A DNA stretch of 64,000 nt. It comes from Armatimonadota bacterium. Lineage in GTDB: Bacteria > Armatimonadota > Fimbriimonadia > Fimbriimonadales > Fimbriimonadaceae. Both the position numbers and the translations under genes were made by a program. Location of the stretch: NCBI GenBank assembly GCA_020438215.1, contig JAGQUX010000001.1, positions 179,406-243,405 of the forward strand. Reading direction: 5' to 3'. Under the pieces are notes generated by a model. It made no database searches, had not been told where the DNA came from, and was given only the letters and a program-made list of their open reading frames with translations. Shown one piece after another: positions 24,692-32,830 of the stretch. The stretch's first letter is position 1, and each line of letters starts with the position of its first letter.

Positions 24692-25870
24692 GTGACCAAA
24701 CCCGGACTCGCTCACTGGACAAAGCTTCTTAAGCCATCGCCAACTCTGGCTATGACCACGCGAGCCCGCGAACTTCAAGCCCAAGGCATCAACGTGATCG
24801 CCTTTGCGGCTGGCGAACCCGATTTCAACACCCCTTCTCCGATTTGCGAAGCAGCAAAAAAGGCCATTGACGATGGTCACACCAAGTACGGCCCAAGCCG
24901 CGGATTCCCTGCTCTCCGCAACGCCATTGTCGAAAAAGTCGCTCGCGAAAATAAGTTTCAGACTGATTTGAATCAGATCGTAGTGTCGTGTGGGGCAAAG
25001 CATTCGCTCTACAACACCTTCCGCGTTCTCCTTGATCCGGGCGATGAGGTCATTCTGCTCGCTCCCTATTGGATGACTTACAAGGATCAGGTGCTTTTGA
25101 GCGGCGGGGTTCCTGTGACAGTTCACACTGATTCGAGTAACAATTTCTCCCTTGATGTGAATGCGGTCAAAGCGGCAATCACACCGAAGACAAAGGCCAT
25201 TGTTGTCAATAGCCCGTGTAACCCGACGGGGACAGCCTTCACTCGGCAAGAAATCAAAGAGCTTGCCGCGCTCGCCATCAAACACAATCTTTGGATTGTC
25301 AGCGACGAGATTTACGAGCATCTCACTTACAATCACGAGCACACCTCGGTCGCCACGCTCGGCAAAGAAGTCGCTGAGCGAACCATCACCATCCTTGGTT
25401 GCAGCAAAAGCTACGCGATGACCGGATGGCGGATCGGCTTTTCCATCGCTCCTCCTGAGATCACCAGCGCAATGGCGAATTTCCAAGATCAGGTGACCAG
25501 CAACGCCACCAGCATTGCTCAATACGCCGCTGTTGCCGCGCTAAACCTCAATCCAGAGATTATTGAAGGTATGCGTTCGGAGTTCGAGGCGCGCAAAGAC
25601 TTGGGGCTGGAAATCATCCACTCAATCCCTGGCGTGAAAGCCGCTGATCCCAAAGGTGCATTCTACTTTTTCATCGACATTCGTGAGCACCTCGGCGGAG
25701 ATTGCCCCGACGATCTGGCATTGGCAGAAAAATTGCTAGATCAAGCTCACATTGCCACCGTTCCTGGTTCTGTTTTTGAAGCCGACGGGTTCCTCAGACT
25801 CAGCTATGCCTGTAGCCGCGCCGAACTCACCGAAGGCTTAAACCGATTGAAGGGGGCATTGACATCCTGA
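24692..25870 (+). CDS. Class I PLP aminotransferase (aspartate-type)
   Basis: This is a fold-type I aminotransferase of the aspartate/prephenate subgroup, 392 residues. It has VIAFAAGEPDFNTPSPI, TKYGPSRGFPALRNAI, VVNSPCNPTGTAFTRQEI, the lysine Lys239 in GCSKSYAMTGWRIGF, and a C-terminal FLRLSYACSR with the substrate-carboxylate Arg. It probably converts aspartate and 2-oxoglutarate to oxaloacetate and glutamate. The opening LAHWTKLLKPSPTLAMTTRARELQ is typical. It begins with GTG and is followed after 2 bases by rnc. Confidence 0.92.
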   Translation: MTKPGLAHWTKLLKPSPTLAMTTRARELQAQGINVIAFAAGEPDFNTPSPICEAAKKAIDDGHTKYGPSRGFPALRNAIVEKVARENKFQTDLNQIVVSCGAKHSLYNTFRVLLDPGDEVILLAPYWMTYKDQVLLSGGVPVTVHTDSSNNFSLDVNAVKAAITPKTKAIVVNSPCNPTGTAFTRQEIKELAALAIKHNLWIVSDEIYEHLTYNHEHTSVATLGKEVAERTITILGCSKSYAMTGWRIGFSIAPPEITSAMANFQDQVTSNATSIAQYAAVAALNLNPEIIEGMRSEFEARKDLGLEIIHSIPGVKAADPKGAFYFFIDIREHLGGDCPDDLALAEKLLDQAHIATVPGSVFEADGFLRLSYACSRAELTEGLNRLKGALTS

Positions 25871-25872
25871 CC

Positions 25873-26580
25873 GTGATCATCCCAAAAGCGATTCCGCTCA
25901 AAAATGAAGAGCTTTTCAAACTTGCCATGCGACACCGTTCGGCGGCAAGCGATCCTGTTCATGATAGCTACGAGCGTTTGGAGTTCTACGGTGATGCCGT
26001 ATTGAGTCTCGTCATCGCGCAGTATTTGTATGAGCATCATCCAGATTGGGATCAAGGGATGATGTCCAAGGCGCGATCCAGCGTTGTTCAAGAAGCACCG
26101 CTTGCGGAAACTGCTCTCAAGCTCGGGCTAGACCAACTTCTTGAACTTGGCCCAGGCGAAGAATCCACCGGTGGGCGCGAGCGGCCAGGCATCCTTTGCG
26201 ATATTTTTGAAGCGGTCATTGGTGCTATCTATATCGAAAGCGGACTTGAAAAAGCGAGGTGGTTCATCCTCGAACAACTCCACGGATTCCTGGCTCAAGT
26301 CAGTAGCGGCGACATCAGTCCGAACGACTTCAAATCCCGTCTTCAAGAGATTGCTCAGGCCATGTGGCGACTCACGCCCACCTATCGCCTCACAACTGAA
26401 AACGGGCAAGCGCACGATAAACGCTTCTCGATGCAGGTTCTCTTCGATAACGAAGTGATGGGCGAAGGTCACGGGCGATCTAAGAAAGAAGCCGAGCAAA
26501 GCGCGGCCAAAGATGCCATCGAAGTGATCGAACGGGCCAGACGCCTCAAACAAGATCCACAGGGCTTCGACCTTATCTGA
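25873..26580 (+). CDS. rnc: Ribonuclease III
   Basis: RNase III cleaves double-stranded RNA in rRNA and mRNA processing. The nuclease signature ERLEFYGDAVLSLVI (about 36-50) and the second acidic cluster DIFEAVIGAIYIESG (about 112-126) provide the metal ligands. The C-terminal 70 residues form the dsRNA-binding domain (DFKSRLQEIAQ, then MGEGHGRSKKEAEQSAAKDA). The length of 235 residues is normal. The start is GTG, two bases after the aminotransferase stop, so the genes are co-transcribed. Confidence 0.94.
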   Translation: MIIPKAIPLKNEELFKLAMRHRSAASDPVHDSYERLEFYGDAVLSLVIAQYLYEHHPDWDQGMMSKARSSVVQEAPLAETALKLGLDQLLELGPGEESTGGRERPGILCDIFEAVIGAIYIESGLEKARWFILEQLHGFLAQVSSGDISPNDFKSRLQEIAQAMWRLTPTYRLTTENGQAHDKRFSMQVLFDNEVMGEGHGRSKKEAEQSAAKDAIEVIERARRLKQDPQGFDLI

Positions 26581-26721
26581 ACCTAGTCCAAACGTTCGCC
26601 CCGTATTTTCACCAATTCTTGTGATCCTGCGAACAAACTCCCCTCAAACGGCTTCATAATAGGAACGATTCTGGGTATCCAGATCAATTTTTTGATTTTT
26701 TGAGGAAAAAACAAATAGCTT

Positions 26722-26736
26722 TGGCACGCGTTTTGC
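26722..26736 (+). promoter_or_regulatory. Sigma-54-type promoter for a PEP-CTERM gene
   Basis: TGGCACG-CGTT-TTGC matches the RpoN consensus, with GG and GC elements exactly 12 bases apart. The expected transcript start near 26748 leaves room for the GGAGTGG Shine-Dalgarno before the ATG at 26764. A/T tracts lie just upstream. Confidence 0.7.
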
Positions 26737-26763
26737 GTTCCATTTGTTTCGGAGTGGGTTTTT

Positions 26764-27492
26764 ATGTGCAGAACTCTCTATAAATTGTCGGCCCTAGTTG
26801 CCATTATCGCCGTCGGAGCGGTCGCCTTTGGGCGAACCGAGCCGAACTCGTTTTTGAATACCAACGCTCGCACGGTATCCGCGCTTGTCAAACAAGTCAA
26901 GTCGGATAAAGAAGTGATGAGCCGGTACACCCGACACTTTGGTATGACCGAAGATGAAGTCGTTGCTTTCATGAGCACCCTTCACATGGTCAAAACAACC
27001 GAAGATTCGGTCTACTTGATTTACAACGTGCCGGAATCGGAAGAAATCCGAGCGCGAGCCATCCTCTACCGAAAGGGAACGGAAATGTGGGCAGACCAAG
27101 ATGGCAATTACGTCCTTAAAGTCTCCTGCGGTAACCCCGTTCTTCGCGGTACCGATAAATCCAATGTTGCTGTTTCTGCTCCATTCAATGCAGAAATGAC
27201 CCCAGGAACCTCGATGTCCAGCGTTGCGGCGGAAACCATGCCGGTTCCCCCAACCAGTTCGACCCTTCCGGTTGATATTGAATCCAGCGCGTTGCCGTTC
27301 ACTGCGGCTCCCCCGATGGATATCACGAGCATCGCATCTGCCGCTCGGTTCAACCCAGGCTTCCTTCTGCCGGTTGCGGCTGTGCCATTCCTTGTGGATG
27401 GTGGCAACGATCCGGTGCCGGAGCCAGCAACTATGACAATCCTCGCTGCCGGTGGCCTCATGATCGCCGCACGCAAGCGACGTAAGAAGTGA
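26764..27492 (+). CDS. PEP-CTERM sorting-domain protein
   Basis: This is a secreted protein with an N-terminal signal (hydrophobic LSALVAIIAVGAVAFG) and a C-terminal PEP-CTERM tripartite tag: VPEPATM, a hydrophobic stretch, then RKRRKK. Exosortase would cleave this tag during export and surface attachment. The first 100 residues after the signal are polar and charged with no recognised domain (TRHFGMTEDEVVAFM, VYLIYNVPESEEIRARA). The middle is Pro/Ser/Thr-rich. Unlike most genes here, it has a long leader with a strong Shine-Dalgarno and a sigma-54-like promoter. No exosortase gene is in the window. Confidence 0.85.
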   Translation: MCRTLYKLSALVAIIAVGAVAFGRTEPNSFLNTNARTVSALVKQVKSDKEVMSRYTRHFGMTEDEVVAFMSTLHMVKTTEDSVYLIYNVPESEEIRARAILYRKGTEMWADQDGNYVLKVSCGNPVLRGTDKSNVAVSAPFNAEMTPGTSMSSVAAETMPVPPTSSTLPVDIESSALPFTAAPPMDITSIASAARFNPGFLLPVAAVPFLVDGGNDPVPEPATMTILAAGGLMIAARKRRKK

Positions 27493-27535
27493 ATTCTTAG
27501 TAAAACCACTTCCAGAAACAACTAGCAATCATCAA

Positions 27536-27568
27536 TCAAGCCCTCTTGCAAATCGCAAGAGGGCTTGA
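27536..27568 (+). terminator. Intrinsic terminator after the PEP-CTERM gene
   Basis: A 14-bp perfect stem, TCAAGCCCTCTTGC, has a 5-base loop and is followed by seven T residues (ATTTTTTTG). It is a textbook factor-independent terminator. Confidence 0.93.
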
Positions 27569-27578
27569 ATTTTTTTGT

Positions 27579-28676
27579 TCAGTACACCGGAATCTCGCTC
27601 GGTGGCTCACCATTAAACGAGTGATGACCGCCCTCGGTAATCGTCACGATATTCTCAATCCGGACGCCGAATTCACCCGGTAGGTAGATCCCCGGCTCAA
27701 TGGAGAACACATCCCCCACTTTGAGTTCAATCTGCGAGTTCGCAACAATGTACGGCTCCTCGTGAACTTTCAACCCGAGGCCATGCCCCACCCGGTGAGT
27801 AAAGAACTCGCCGTAGCCTGCATCCTCGATCACTTTACGGGCGGCAGCGTCTACATCCCCAGACATCACGCCAGGCTTCAGCACGGCTCTAGCCGCATGG
27901 TGCGCCCGCAACACAACATCATAGACTTCCTTCGCCTTATCGCTCGCTGAACCCACAGCAAAGGCTCGAGTCGTGTCGCTGTGATAGCCGTTGACCTTGC
28001 ATCCAAAGTCCACAATCACAACATCGCCTTCGCGGAGCACCGTGTCATCAGTGTGGTGATGAGGCTCTGCCCCATTCGGGCCAGCGGCAACAATGGAGAA
28101 AGCCGGTATCCCACCTCTCTTTTGCATTTCCGCTTGGAGCATCTCACCCAGATCGTTCTCAGTCATGCCCGCTTTGATATTGCCAGTGATGGCAGCAAGA
28201 GATTCATCCGCAATGCGCCCAGCTTCATCCAGTTCCTTGATCTCGGCTGGCCCCTTGGTGCGATTCAACTGCCCGGGATAGATTGACCCTGGCACCAGTG
28301 TCATCGCGGGAAGAGCGCGTTGGATTTGCAGCACCAAACTCGCGGGCATGAAATCGTCCACCGCCAGCTTGTTGTGAATCCCAAACTCTGTCGCCAACGC
28401 CTGCAGCTTGGCATCCACAATTTCGCCATCCCTAATCGGGCGGATGTCTTCAATCCCGGCGCGAGCAGCTTGATTCACGCTCAACATTGGGCAGAGCAGA
28501 ACCACTTGCCCCCGGTTGCTGATGGTCAATGCCATGAAGCGTTCCGCCGCTCCCTCGTTGAATCCGGTCATGAATTCCATATCCACCGGCGAATGGAGCA
28601 TCACCGCATCCACCCCCGCCTGCGTCAAGACTTCGGCAAGCCTTTTGATCCGATCTGCATAAAGTTGGGCCAACAT
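27579..28676 (-). CDS. Xaa-Pro aminopeptidase (M24B)
   Basis: This metallopeptidase of the pita-bread fold releases N-terminal residues before proline. Metal ligands can be read as Asp in VDFGCKVNGYHSDTTRAF (two Asp), His in THRVGHGLGLKVHEEP, and Glu in SIEPGIYLPG and VRIENIVTI. The N-terminal 130 residues are the creatinase-type domain. ATG 28676 is the true start. The open frame extends further, but only because it reads through the antisense of tRNA-Gln. TACTTT six bases before this ATG suggests a leaderless transcript. It is a cytoplasmic housekeeping peptidase. Confidence 0.92.
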   Translation of the reverse strand: MLAQLYADRIKRLAEVLTQAGVDAVMLHSPVDMEFMTGFNEGAAERFMALTISNRGQVVLLCPMLSVNQAARAGIEDIRPIRDGEIVDAKLQALATEFGIHNKLAVDDFMPASLVLQIQRALPAMTLVPGSIYPGQLNRTKGPAEIKELDEAGRIADESLAAITGNIKAGMTENDLGEMLQAEMQKRGGIPAFSIVAAGPNGAEPHHHTDDTVLREGDVVIVDFGCKVNGYHSDTTRAFAVGSASDKAKEVYDVVLRAHHAARAVLKPGVMSGDVDAAARKVIEDAGYGEFFTHRVGHGLGLKVHEEPYIVANSQIELKVGDVFSIEPGIYLPGEFGVRIENIVTITEGGHHSFNGEPPSEIPVY

Positions 28677-28682
28677 GTCCCG

Positions 28683-28688
28683 AAAGTA
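28683..28688 (-). promoter_or_regulatory. Leaderless -10 (TACTTT) for the aminopeptidase
   Basis: TACTTT on the minus strand is separated by exactly six bases from the ATG at 28676. There is no Shine-Dalgarno in between. Confidence 0.45.
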
Positions 28689-28730
28689 TGACTGAGAGGT
28701 GCTCGGGATCGGGTATCTTTTTCCTCGGTT

Positions 28731-28804
28731 TGCCGGATCGTCTAATGGCAGGACAGCGGTTTTTGGTGCCGTCAGTCTAGGTTCGAATCCTAGTCCGGCA
28801 GCCA
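28731..28804 (+). tRNA. tRNA-Gln (UUG anticodon)
   Basis: A full cloverleaf can be drawn. The acceptor TGCCGGA pairs with TCCGGCA. The D arm has TAATGGCAGGA, the anticodon loop TTTTGGT contains TTG, and the T arm is CTAGG-TTCGAAT-CCTAG. The discriminator G is followed by an encoded CCA. Gene length is 71 bases plus CCA. Confidence 0.96.
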
Positions 28805-28828
28805 TATGAAATTCAATTTTCATATGGC
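28801..28828 (+). terminator. Stem-loop starting at the tRNA-Gln 3' end
   Basis: An 11-bp inverted repeat, GCCATATGAAA and its complement, has a 6-base loop and begins on the discriminator base and CCA of the tRNA. A T-rich stretch follows (TCTTATAATTTTT). It probably terminates the tRNA transcript and shares bases with the mature 3' end. Confidence 0.7.
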
Positions 28829-28863
28829 TCTTATAATTTTTGTGCTAGCCTTCTTAGCGTTCC

Positions 28864-29766
28864 ATGGTTCCTAGCTTCATCCACTTCATGAAACCCGTGA
28901 TGCTGATCATTGCGGAGAATCCAAAGATCCATAATAGCGACGTTGCTGAAAAAGCAGCAATTGCACTTAATCTATCAGAAGAAGATAAAGCTGACACTAT
29001 CAAATCTGGGCGTCCGAGATACATTGATCGGACATTATGGAGTTTGACTTATCTTAGACAAGCGAAGCTAATTCACACAAACAAAGGGCATAGTACGATT
29101 ACTGACCGCGGGGCAAAACACCTTAATAATCTGCCCGAAACTATTGATCCAAAATGGTTATTACAATTTCCTGAATTTGCAAGTTTTCACGATCGAAGTC
29201 CAAATCAAAGGCAGAATGCGAACTCGGATGAGAACACGAGCCAAGTTACACCAACAGAGCAAATCAGGCAAGTTCACTCCACCCTTCTAGAATCAACCAA
29301 GCGCGACCTTCTTGATAACCTGAAAAATTCCTCGCCGACCTACTTTGAGCATGTCATCGTGGAATTGATGCTTCGTCTTGGCTATGGATGGGATGATAAA
29401 GAAAGCGGAAGTGTCACAGGAAAGTCCGGAGATGGTGGCATTGATGGAGTTGTGCACCAAGATCGCCTCGGACTTGAAAGTGTTTTACTCCAAGCCAAGA
29501 AATATGCTGACAATACAGTTGGAATTGGCGAAGTGCATAGTTTCATTGGTGCCTTGACGGCACGCGGTGCTAGAAAAGGTGTTTTCATAACGACATCTAC
29601 TTTTTCAAAGTCAGCTCGTGAGGCAGTTGAAAAGGCATCTACTGTTCAAGTTTCATTAATTGATGGCGAAGAGCTCGCCGAGTTAATGATCTCCTGTGGA
29701 CTGGGTGTTACAACAGAGGAGATTTTCACCGTCTATCGAATTGACAAAGGCTATTTTGAAATTTGA
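28864..29766 (+). CDS. Mrr-type restriction endonuclease
   Basis: This is a type IV restriction enzyme homologue of about 300 residues. The N-terminal winged-helix Mrr_N-like part (KIHNSDVAEKAAIALNLSEED, residues about 21-40; SGRPRYIDRTLWSLTYLRQA) precedes a PD-(D/E)XK catalytic domain: YFEHVIVELMLRLGYGW, the Asp in SGDGGIDGVV, the QxK motif in VLLQAKKYADN, then GALTARGARKGVFITTSTFS and LIDGEELAELM. Mrr proteins cut methylated or foreign DNA. Codon use is markedly more AT-rich than its neighbours, and it sits directly after tRNA-Gln, consistent with acquisition by transfer. There is no companion methylase, as expected for type IV. Confidence 0.88.
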   Translation: MVPSFIHFMKPVMLIIAENPKIHNSDVAEKAAIALNLSEEDKADTIKSGRPRYIDRTLWSLTYLRQAKLIHTNKGHSTITDRGAKHLNNLPETIDPKWLLQFPEFASFHDRSPNQRQNANSDENTSQVTPTEQIRQVHSTLLESTKRDLLDNLKNSSPTYFEHVIVELMLRLGYGWDDKESGSVTGKSGDGGIDGVVHQDRLGLESVLLQAKKYADNTVGIGEVHSFIGALTARGARKGVFITTSTFSKSAREAVEKASTVQVSLIDGEELAELMISCGLGVTTEEIFTVYRIDKGYFEI

Positions 29767-29775
29767 GAGCATCCA

Positions 29776-30315
29776 ATGCCCACCAAAACCGAACTCATCG
29801 CCATCCTCAAAGCCCGCTTTGAAAAGCACCCAGCCCGCCACCAAGGCATCGCCTGGGCGGACGTCCAAGCCAAGCTCGAAGCCAACCCGGACAAACTCGC
29901 CAGCCTCACCAAAATGGAAGAATCCGGTGGCGAACCCGATGTTGTCGCCCACGACCCAGAAACGGGCGATTACCTCTTCTTCGATTGTGCGGCGGAAAGC
30001 CCGAAGAATCGCCGGAGCCTCTGCTACGACCAAGCCGCCCTGGACAGCCGCAAGGAGCATAAGCCGAAGGGCAATGCCATGACCGCTGCGGCGGAGATGG
30101 GCATCACGATTCTCACCGAGGAGCAGTACGCCCACCTGCAAACGCTCGGCGAATTTGATACCAAGACATCGAGCTGGCTCCTCACCCCTGATTCCATCCG
30201 CGATCTGGGCGGCGCGATATTTGGGGATCGGCGGTTCAACCACGTTTTCACCTATCACAACGGGGCGGAATCGTACTACGCTTCGCGCGGATTTCGGGGC
30301 TGTCTCCGAGTCTAA
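29776..30315 (+). CDS. DUF4256 family protein
   Basis: The 179-residue protein matches DUF4256: KARFEKHPARHQGIAWADVQ near the start, MEESGGEPDVVAHDPETGDYLFFDCAAESPKNRRSLCYD (quoted loosely, 50-90), then GITILTEEQYAHLQTLG and SSWLLTPDSIRDLGGAIFGDRR. The family is widespread, soluble and of unknown function. GC-rich codon use matches the core genome rather than the flanking Mrr gene. It follows mrr by 9 bases and converges with the cupin gene (4-base overlap). Confidence 0.85.
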   Translation: MPTKTELIAILKARFEKHPARHQGIAWADVQAKLEANPDKLASLTKMEESGGEPDVVAHDPETGDYLFFDCAAESPKNRRSLCYDQAALDSRKEHKPKGNAMTAAAEMGITILTEEQYAHLQTLGEFDTKTSSWLLTPDSIRDLGGAIFGDRRFNHVFTYHNGAESYYASRGFRGCLRV

Positions 30316-30677
30316 ATTCGGTCCAGTTCGGTGACCGTCCGCTCTGAGATCGCATCCCCGGTATTGATGGTGGTCATCGGCTCGAACAAGATGACTTCCA
30401 CCTCTTCTTCCGCAACCGGGCGATGCTCCACCCCGCGTGGAACAATCAGGAATTCGCCTTCCCTAAGAGTCACGGTGCGGTCGCGGAATTCCATCCGAAA
30501 CTCGCCGCGATGAACCAGGAACAACTCGTCTTCCTCGGCGTGGCTGTGCCAATCAAACGCTCCCTGAAACTTCGCTAACTTCACCGCTTGACCATTCAAT
30601 TCACCGACGATCTTGGGCGACCAATGATCGGAGAAGAGCCCAAACTTCTCATTGAGATTGACTTTTTTGTTGTGCAA
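30312..30677 (-). CDS. Small cupin-domain protein
   Basis: This is a single cupin beta-barrel of 121 residues. Motif 1 is FDWHSHAEEDELFLVHRGEFRMEF, with the His-His-Glu ligand set, and motif 2 is LREGEFLIVPRGVEHRPVA, with the distal His. It probably binds a divalent metal and may be an isomerase, dioxygenase or small-molecule sensor. The only start in frame is TTG at 30677, which is used here with moderate trust. It lies 1 base downstream of the DUF4917 gene end on the same strand. Confidence 0.8.
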   Translation of the reverse strand: MHNKKVNLNEKFGLFSDHWSPKIVGELNGQAVKLAKFQGAFDWHSHAEEDELFLVHRGEFRMEFRDRTVTLREGEFLIVPRGVEHRPVAEEEVEVILFEPMTTINTGDAISERTVTELDRI

Positions 30678-30678
30678 G

Positions 30679-31689
30679 TTAAATAACCTGTACCCTTAGA
30701 GATGGTAAGCCGAGCGGATGTGTTGTGGAGTCAAAGAATGCTAAGTTCTTTTTCGGGAAACACTGTCTGTAATGCGTCTTACTTTCGATTACCCCCTCAT
30801 TGCTACTTGGATAAATACCTATTACAAGATGCTGAGTTTGAGCACTATTGATAGCATCAACAATATGCTTGTCAGATTCTCCTAAACCTTGCCCAAATAC
30901 TACTAGCGGACCACTATGTTGTCTTAGAGTTGTATACGCAAAGGATAAATACTCAGAACGAAATATCGACGACAACTTATCTTCGCTATTACCTTCAGAT
31001 ACAAATAGAGGCACGTCTGAGCTAGCAGAAAATTTTTCAAGTAAATTTTCCCTAGCATCAGAGACATATTTGCAAACTGTCCCCTTACTATCAGTATAAA
31101 TGTGTAAAGCACCATGGATAAACAGGATTCTAGTAACCTTACCTCTGATATCTGAATCTGAAACATCAAACGAATTCCCTTCAGACCAAAAAAAATCTTT
31201 AAATTCCTTCGTGTGGCTTTGCATGATTGACCAGTAAATTAACAAATCATAGTTTGTTGAGTATACATAGTAGTAGTTTTTTAGTTCGCTCGCAATTGCA
31301 TCCAGCTTAGCTGCATCTACAGATCCATGCGCAACATGTGTTCCATGTACAGCATGGACCAATGATTGTCGAATGTGCCTGTATTGCTCCATCAGTTCAG
31401 CATCATGCTTACCGATCGAGTTAAGTACTTTTTCTGCCGTCAAGAGAGATTGGAGTACAAACTCAAAATTGGACGTATCCAAACCATTAAATAGCTGATT
31501 GTCTACTGCTCGAAGCCCATTTCCGCCATCTAGCCTCTTTGCGATATCTAACAGAGATTCGTACTTGAAATTGTCCCAAACGAACCGGCTAGCCCCGTTT
31601 CCGATTAGAATTCCCGAGGATTTATAGGAATTCCCAATATCAGCCCAACTTTCAAGTGCATCGCCAATAGGCTCATCAAACTTTGCCAT
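30679..31689 (-). CDS. DUF4917 / SIR2-like protein
   Basis: This 336-residue soluble protein matches DUF4917. GILIGNGASRFVWDNF near residue 26 resembles the nucleotide-binding GAGxS loop of SIR2-fold proteins. YYYVYSTNYDLLIYWSIM and ILFIHGALHIY recall the TxNYD and GxxH elements of that superfamily, and PLVVFGQGLGESDKHIVDAI is the C-terminal part. SIR2-like domains in bacteria are often NAD-depleting anti-phage effectors, but this gene has no fused sensor. The AT-rich codon use is unlike its neighbours and similar to mrr, suggesting horizontal origin. TATAAG lies six bases before the ATG. Confidence 0.7.
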   Translation of the reverse strand: MAKFDEPIGDALESWADIGNSYKSSGILIGNGASRFVWDNFKYESLLDIAKRLDGGNGLRAVDNQLFNGLDTSNFEFVLQSLLTAEKVLNSIGKHDAELMEQYRHIRQSLVHAVHGTHVAHGSVDAAKLDAIASELKNYYYVYSTNYDLLIYWSIMQSHTKEFKDFFWSEGNSFDVSDSDIRGKVTRILFIHGALHIYTDSKGTVCKYVSDARENLLEKFSASSDVPLFVSEGNSEDKLSSIFRSEYLSFAYTTLRQHSGPLVVFGQGLGESDKHIVDAINSAQTQHLVIGIYPSSNEGVIESKTHYRQCFPKKNLAFFDSTTHPLGLPSLRVQVI

Positions 31690-31732
31690 CTATTCCTTAT
31701 ACAATCAAAATTCTGATTTCATCAGTATTTCA

Positions 31733-32824
31733 TCATTTCTTCTTCAAGAAAGCGACCATTTGGTTAACACTTCGATAGCCGACTTCCCGTCCGATTTCCT
31801 TGCCGTTTTCGTCCAGCAGGATCATAGTTGGATAGGCACCCACGTTGAACTTCTCGGTGAGGTCGCGGCGTTCGTCCCCATCCACTTTCACACACACGAT
31901 CCCAGATGCGGCATTCACCACATCCTGCGCGGTGTAGACGAGTTCATCCATCGTCTTGCATGGGCCGCACCATGTCGCTTCAAAGTCAATCAGAACGCGT
32001 TTTTTCTCTTGTGAAGAGCGTGTCATTGCCGCTTCATAATCGTGGGAGAAAGGAACTGGCTTCTCCGCTTTCCTGGCCGCTTTATCCGGAGCGAGTGTGT
32101 CACGATTCGCCTCCTCTTCGGCTTGCGTCCAGCCGGGATCAAACGACTGGAAGCTGATTGTCAGGCCGCTCGGGTCAATTTTTGTGAGACGGTACGCCTT
32201 ACCATCCAGCCAAGCATGATCCTCCATCCCCCGAGAGAGTGCGGCGAGCAGATCATTCCGCGACCGCGCTATGAACCAAGCATCCCGCTGATCGAACTGC
32301 CCATCCATCACCATCTCGGTGATGAGGACATAGGCAGGTTTGCCATCAATGTCCACCGTGCCTTCGTGCCAGCCGCGCCGCGACCACCGGAGCAACGGAG
32401 CGGCATCCGGTGTCAGTGGGTCTTCGACATACCAAAAGCTGATCGGATAGGGCCGCGCCAAGTGATCATTCACCGGCACCGGGACATCGGATGTTGCGAA
32501 GCTCGACCACCATTTCCCCGTGCGCTCGTTGGGGGTCGTTTTCCAGACTTCGTCCTCGCTGAACATGCCATCGCGGTTCATATCCACGCTCAAATGATCG
32601 AAGTATTTGGCATCCACGGTTTTTGAAAGCTGTACCTGGATTTGTTTCGAACCTTTCAATCCGAGCGAGAATGAACCAACGAGGTTATTGCCGTCCTTTT
32701 TGAGCGTGATCTGTGCGCCTTTGGGCGACCAGCGCAGGCTCCCAGTTTCCGCGCCCGGGCTCACTGGTTTGAGCTTAGTTTCGATATCGGCAACGGCGAG
32801 GGTGGCGATGGCGGTGATGATCAT
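31733..32824 (-). CDS. Secreted protein with C-terminal thioredoxin domain
   Basis: A short signal-like N-terminus (MIITAIATLAVADIE) is followed by about 220 residues of unassigned beta-rich sequence. This contains a calcium-loop-like DMNRDGMFSEDEVW. A thioredoxin domain occupies residues about 255-363: VLIDFEATWCGPCKTMDELV with an intact WCGPC, KVDGDERRDLTEKFNVGAYPTMILLDENG with the cis-Pro, and a C-terminal helix. It is probably an extracytoplasmic thiol-disulfide protein. TACCGT exactly six bases before the ATG predicts a leaderless transcript. GC-rich codon use matches the core genome. Confidence 0.8.
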   Translation of the reverse strand: MIITAIATLAVADIETKLKPVSPGAETGSLRWSPKGAQITLKKDGNNLVGSFSLGLKGSKQIQVQLSKTVDAKYFDHLSVDMNRDGMFSEDEVWKTTPNERTGKWWSSFATSDVPVPVNDHLARPYPISFWYVEDPLTPDAAPLLRWSRRGWHEGTVDIDGKPAYVLITEMVMDGQFDQRDAWFIARSRNDLLAALSRGMEDHAWLDGKAYRLTKIDPSGLTISFQSFDPGWTQAEEEANRDTLAPDKAARKAEKPVPFSHDYEAAMTRSSQEKKRVLIDFEATWCGPCKTMDELVYTAQDVVNAASGIVCVKVDGDERRDLTEKFNVGAYPTMILLDENGKEIGREVGYRSVNQMVAFLKKK

Positions 32825-32830
32825 ATTGCT

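Noticed and set aside
28677..28823. N-terminal extension of the Xaa-Pro aminopeptidase
   Set aside because: The extension translates the antisense of tRNA-Gln and ends in its terminator. ATG 28676 gives the normal N-terminus.
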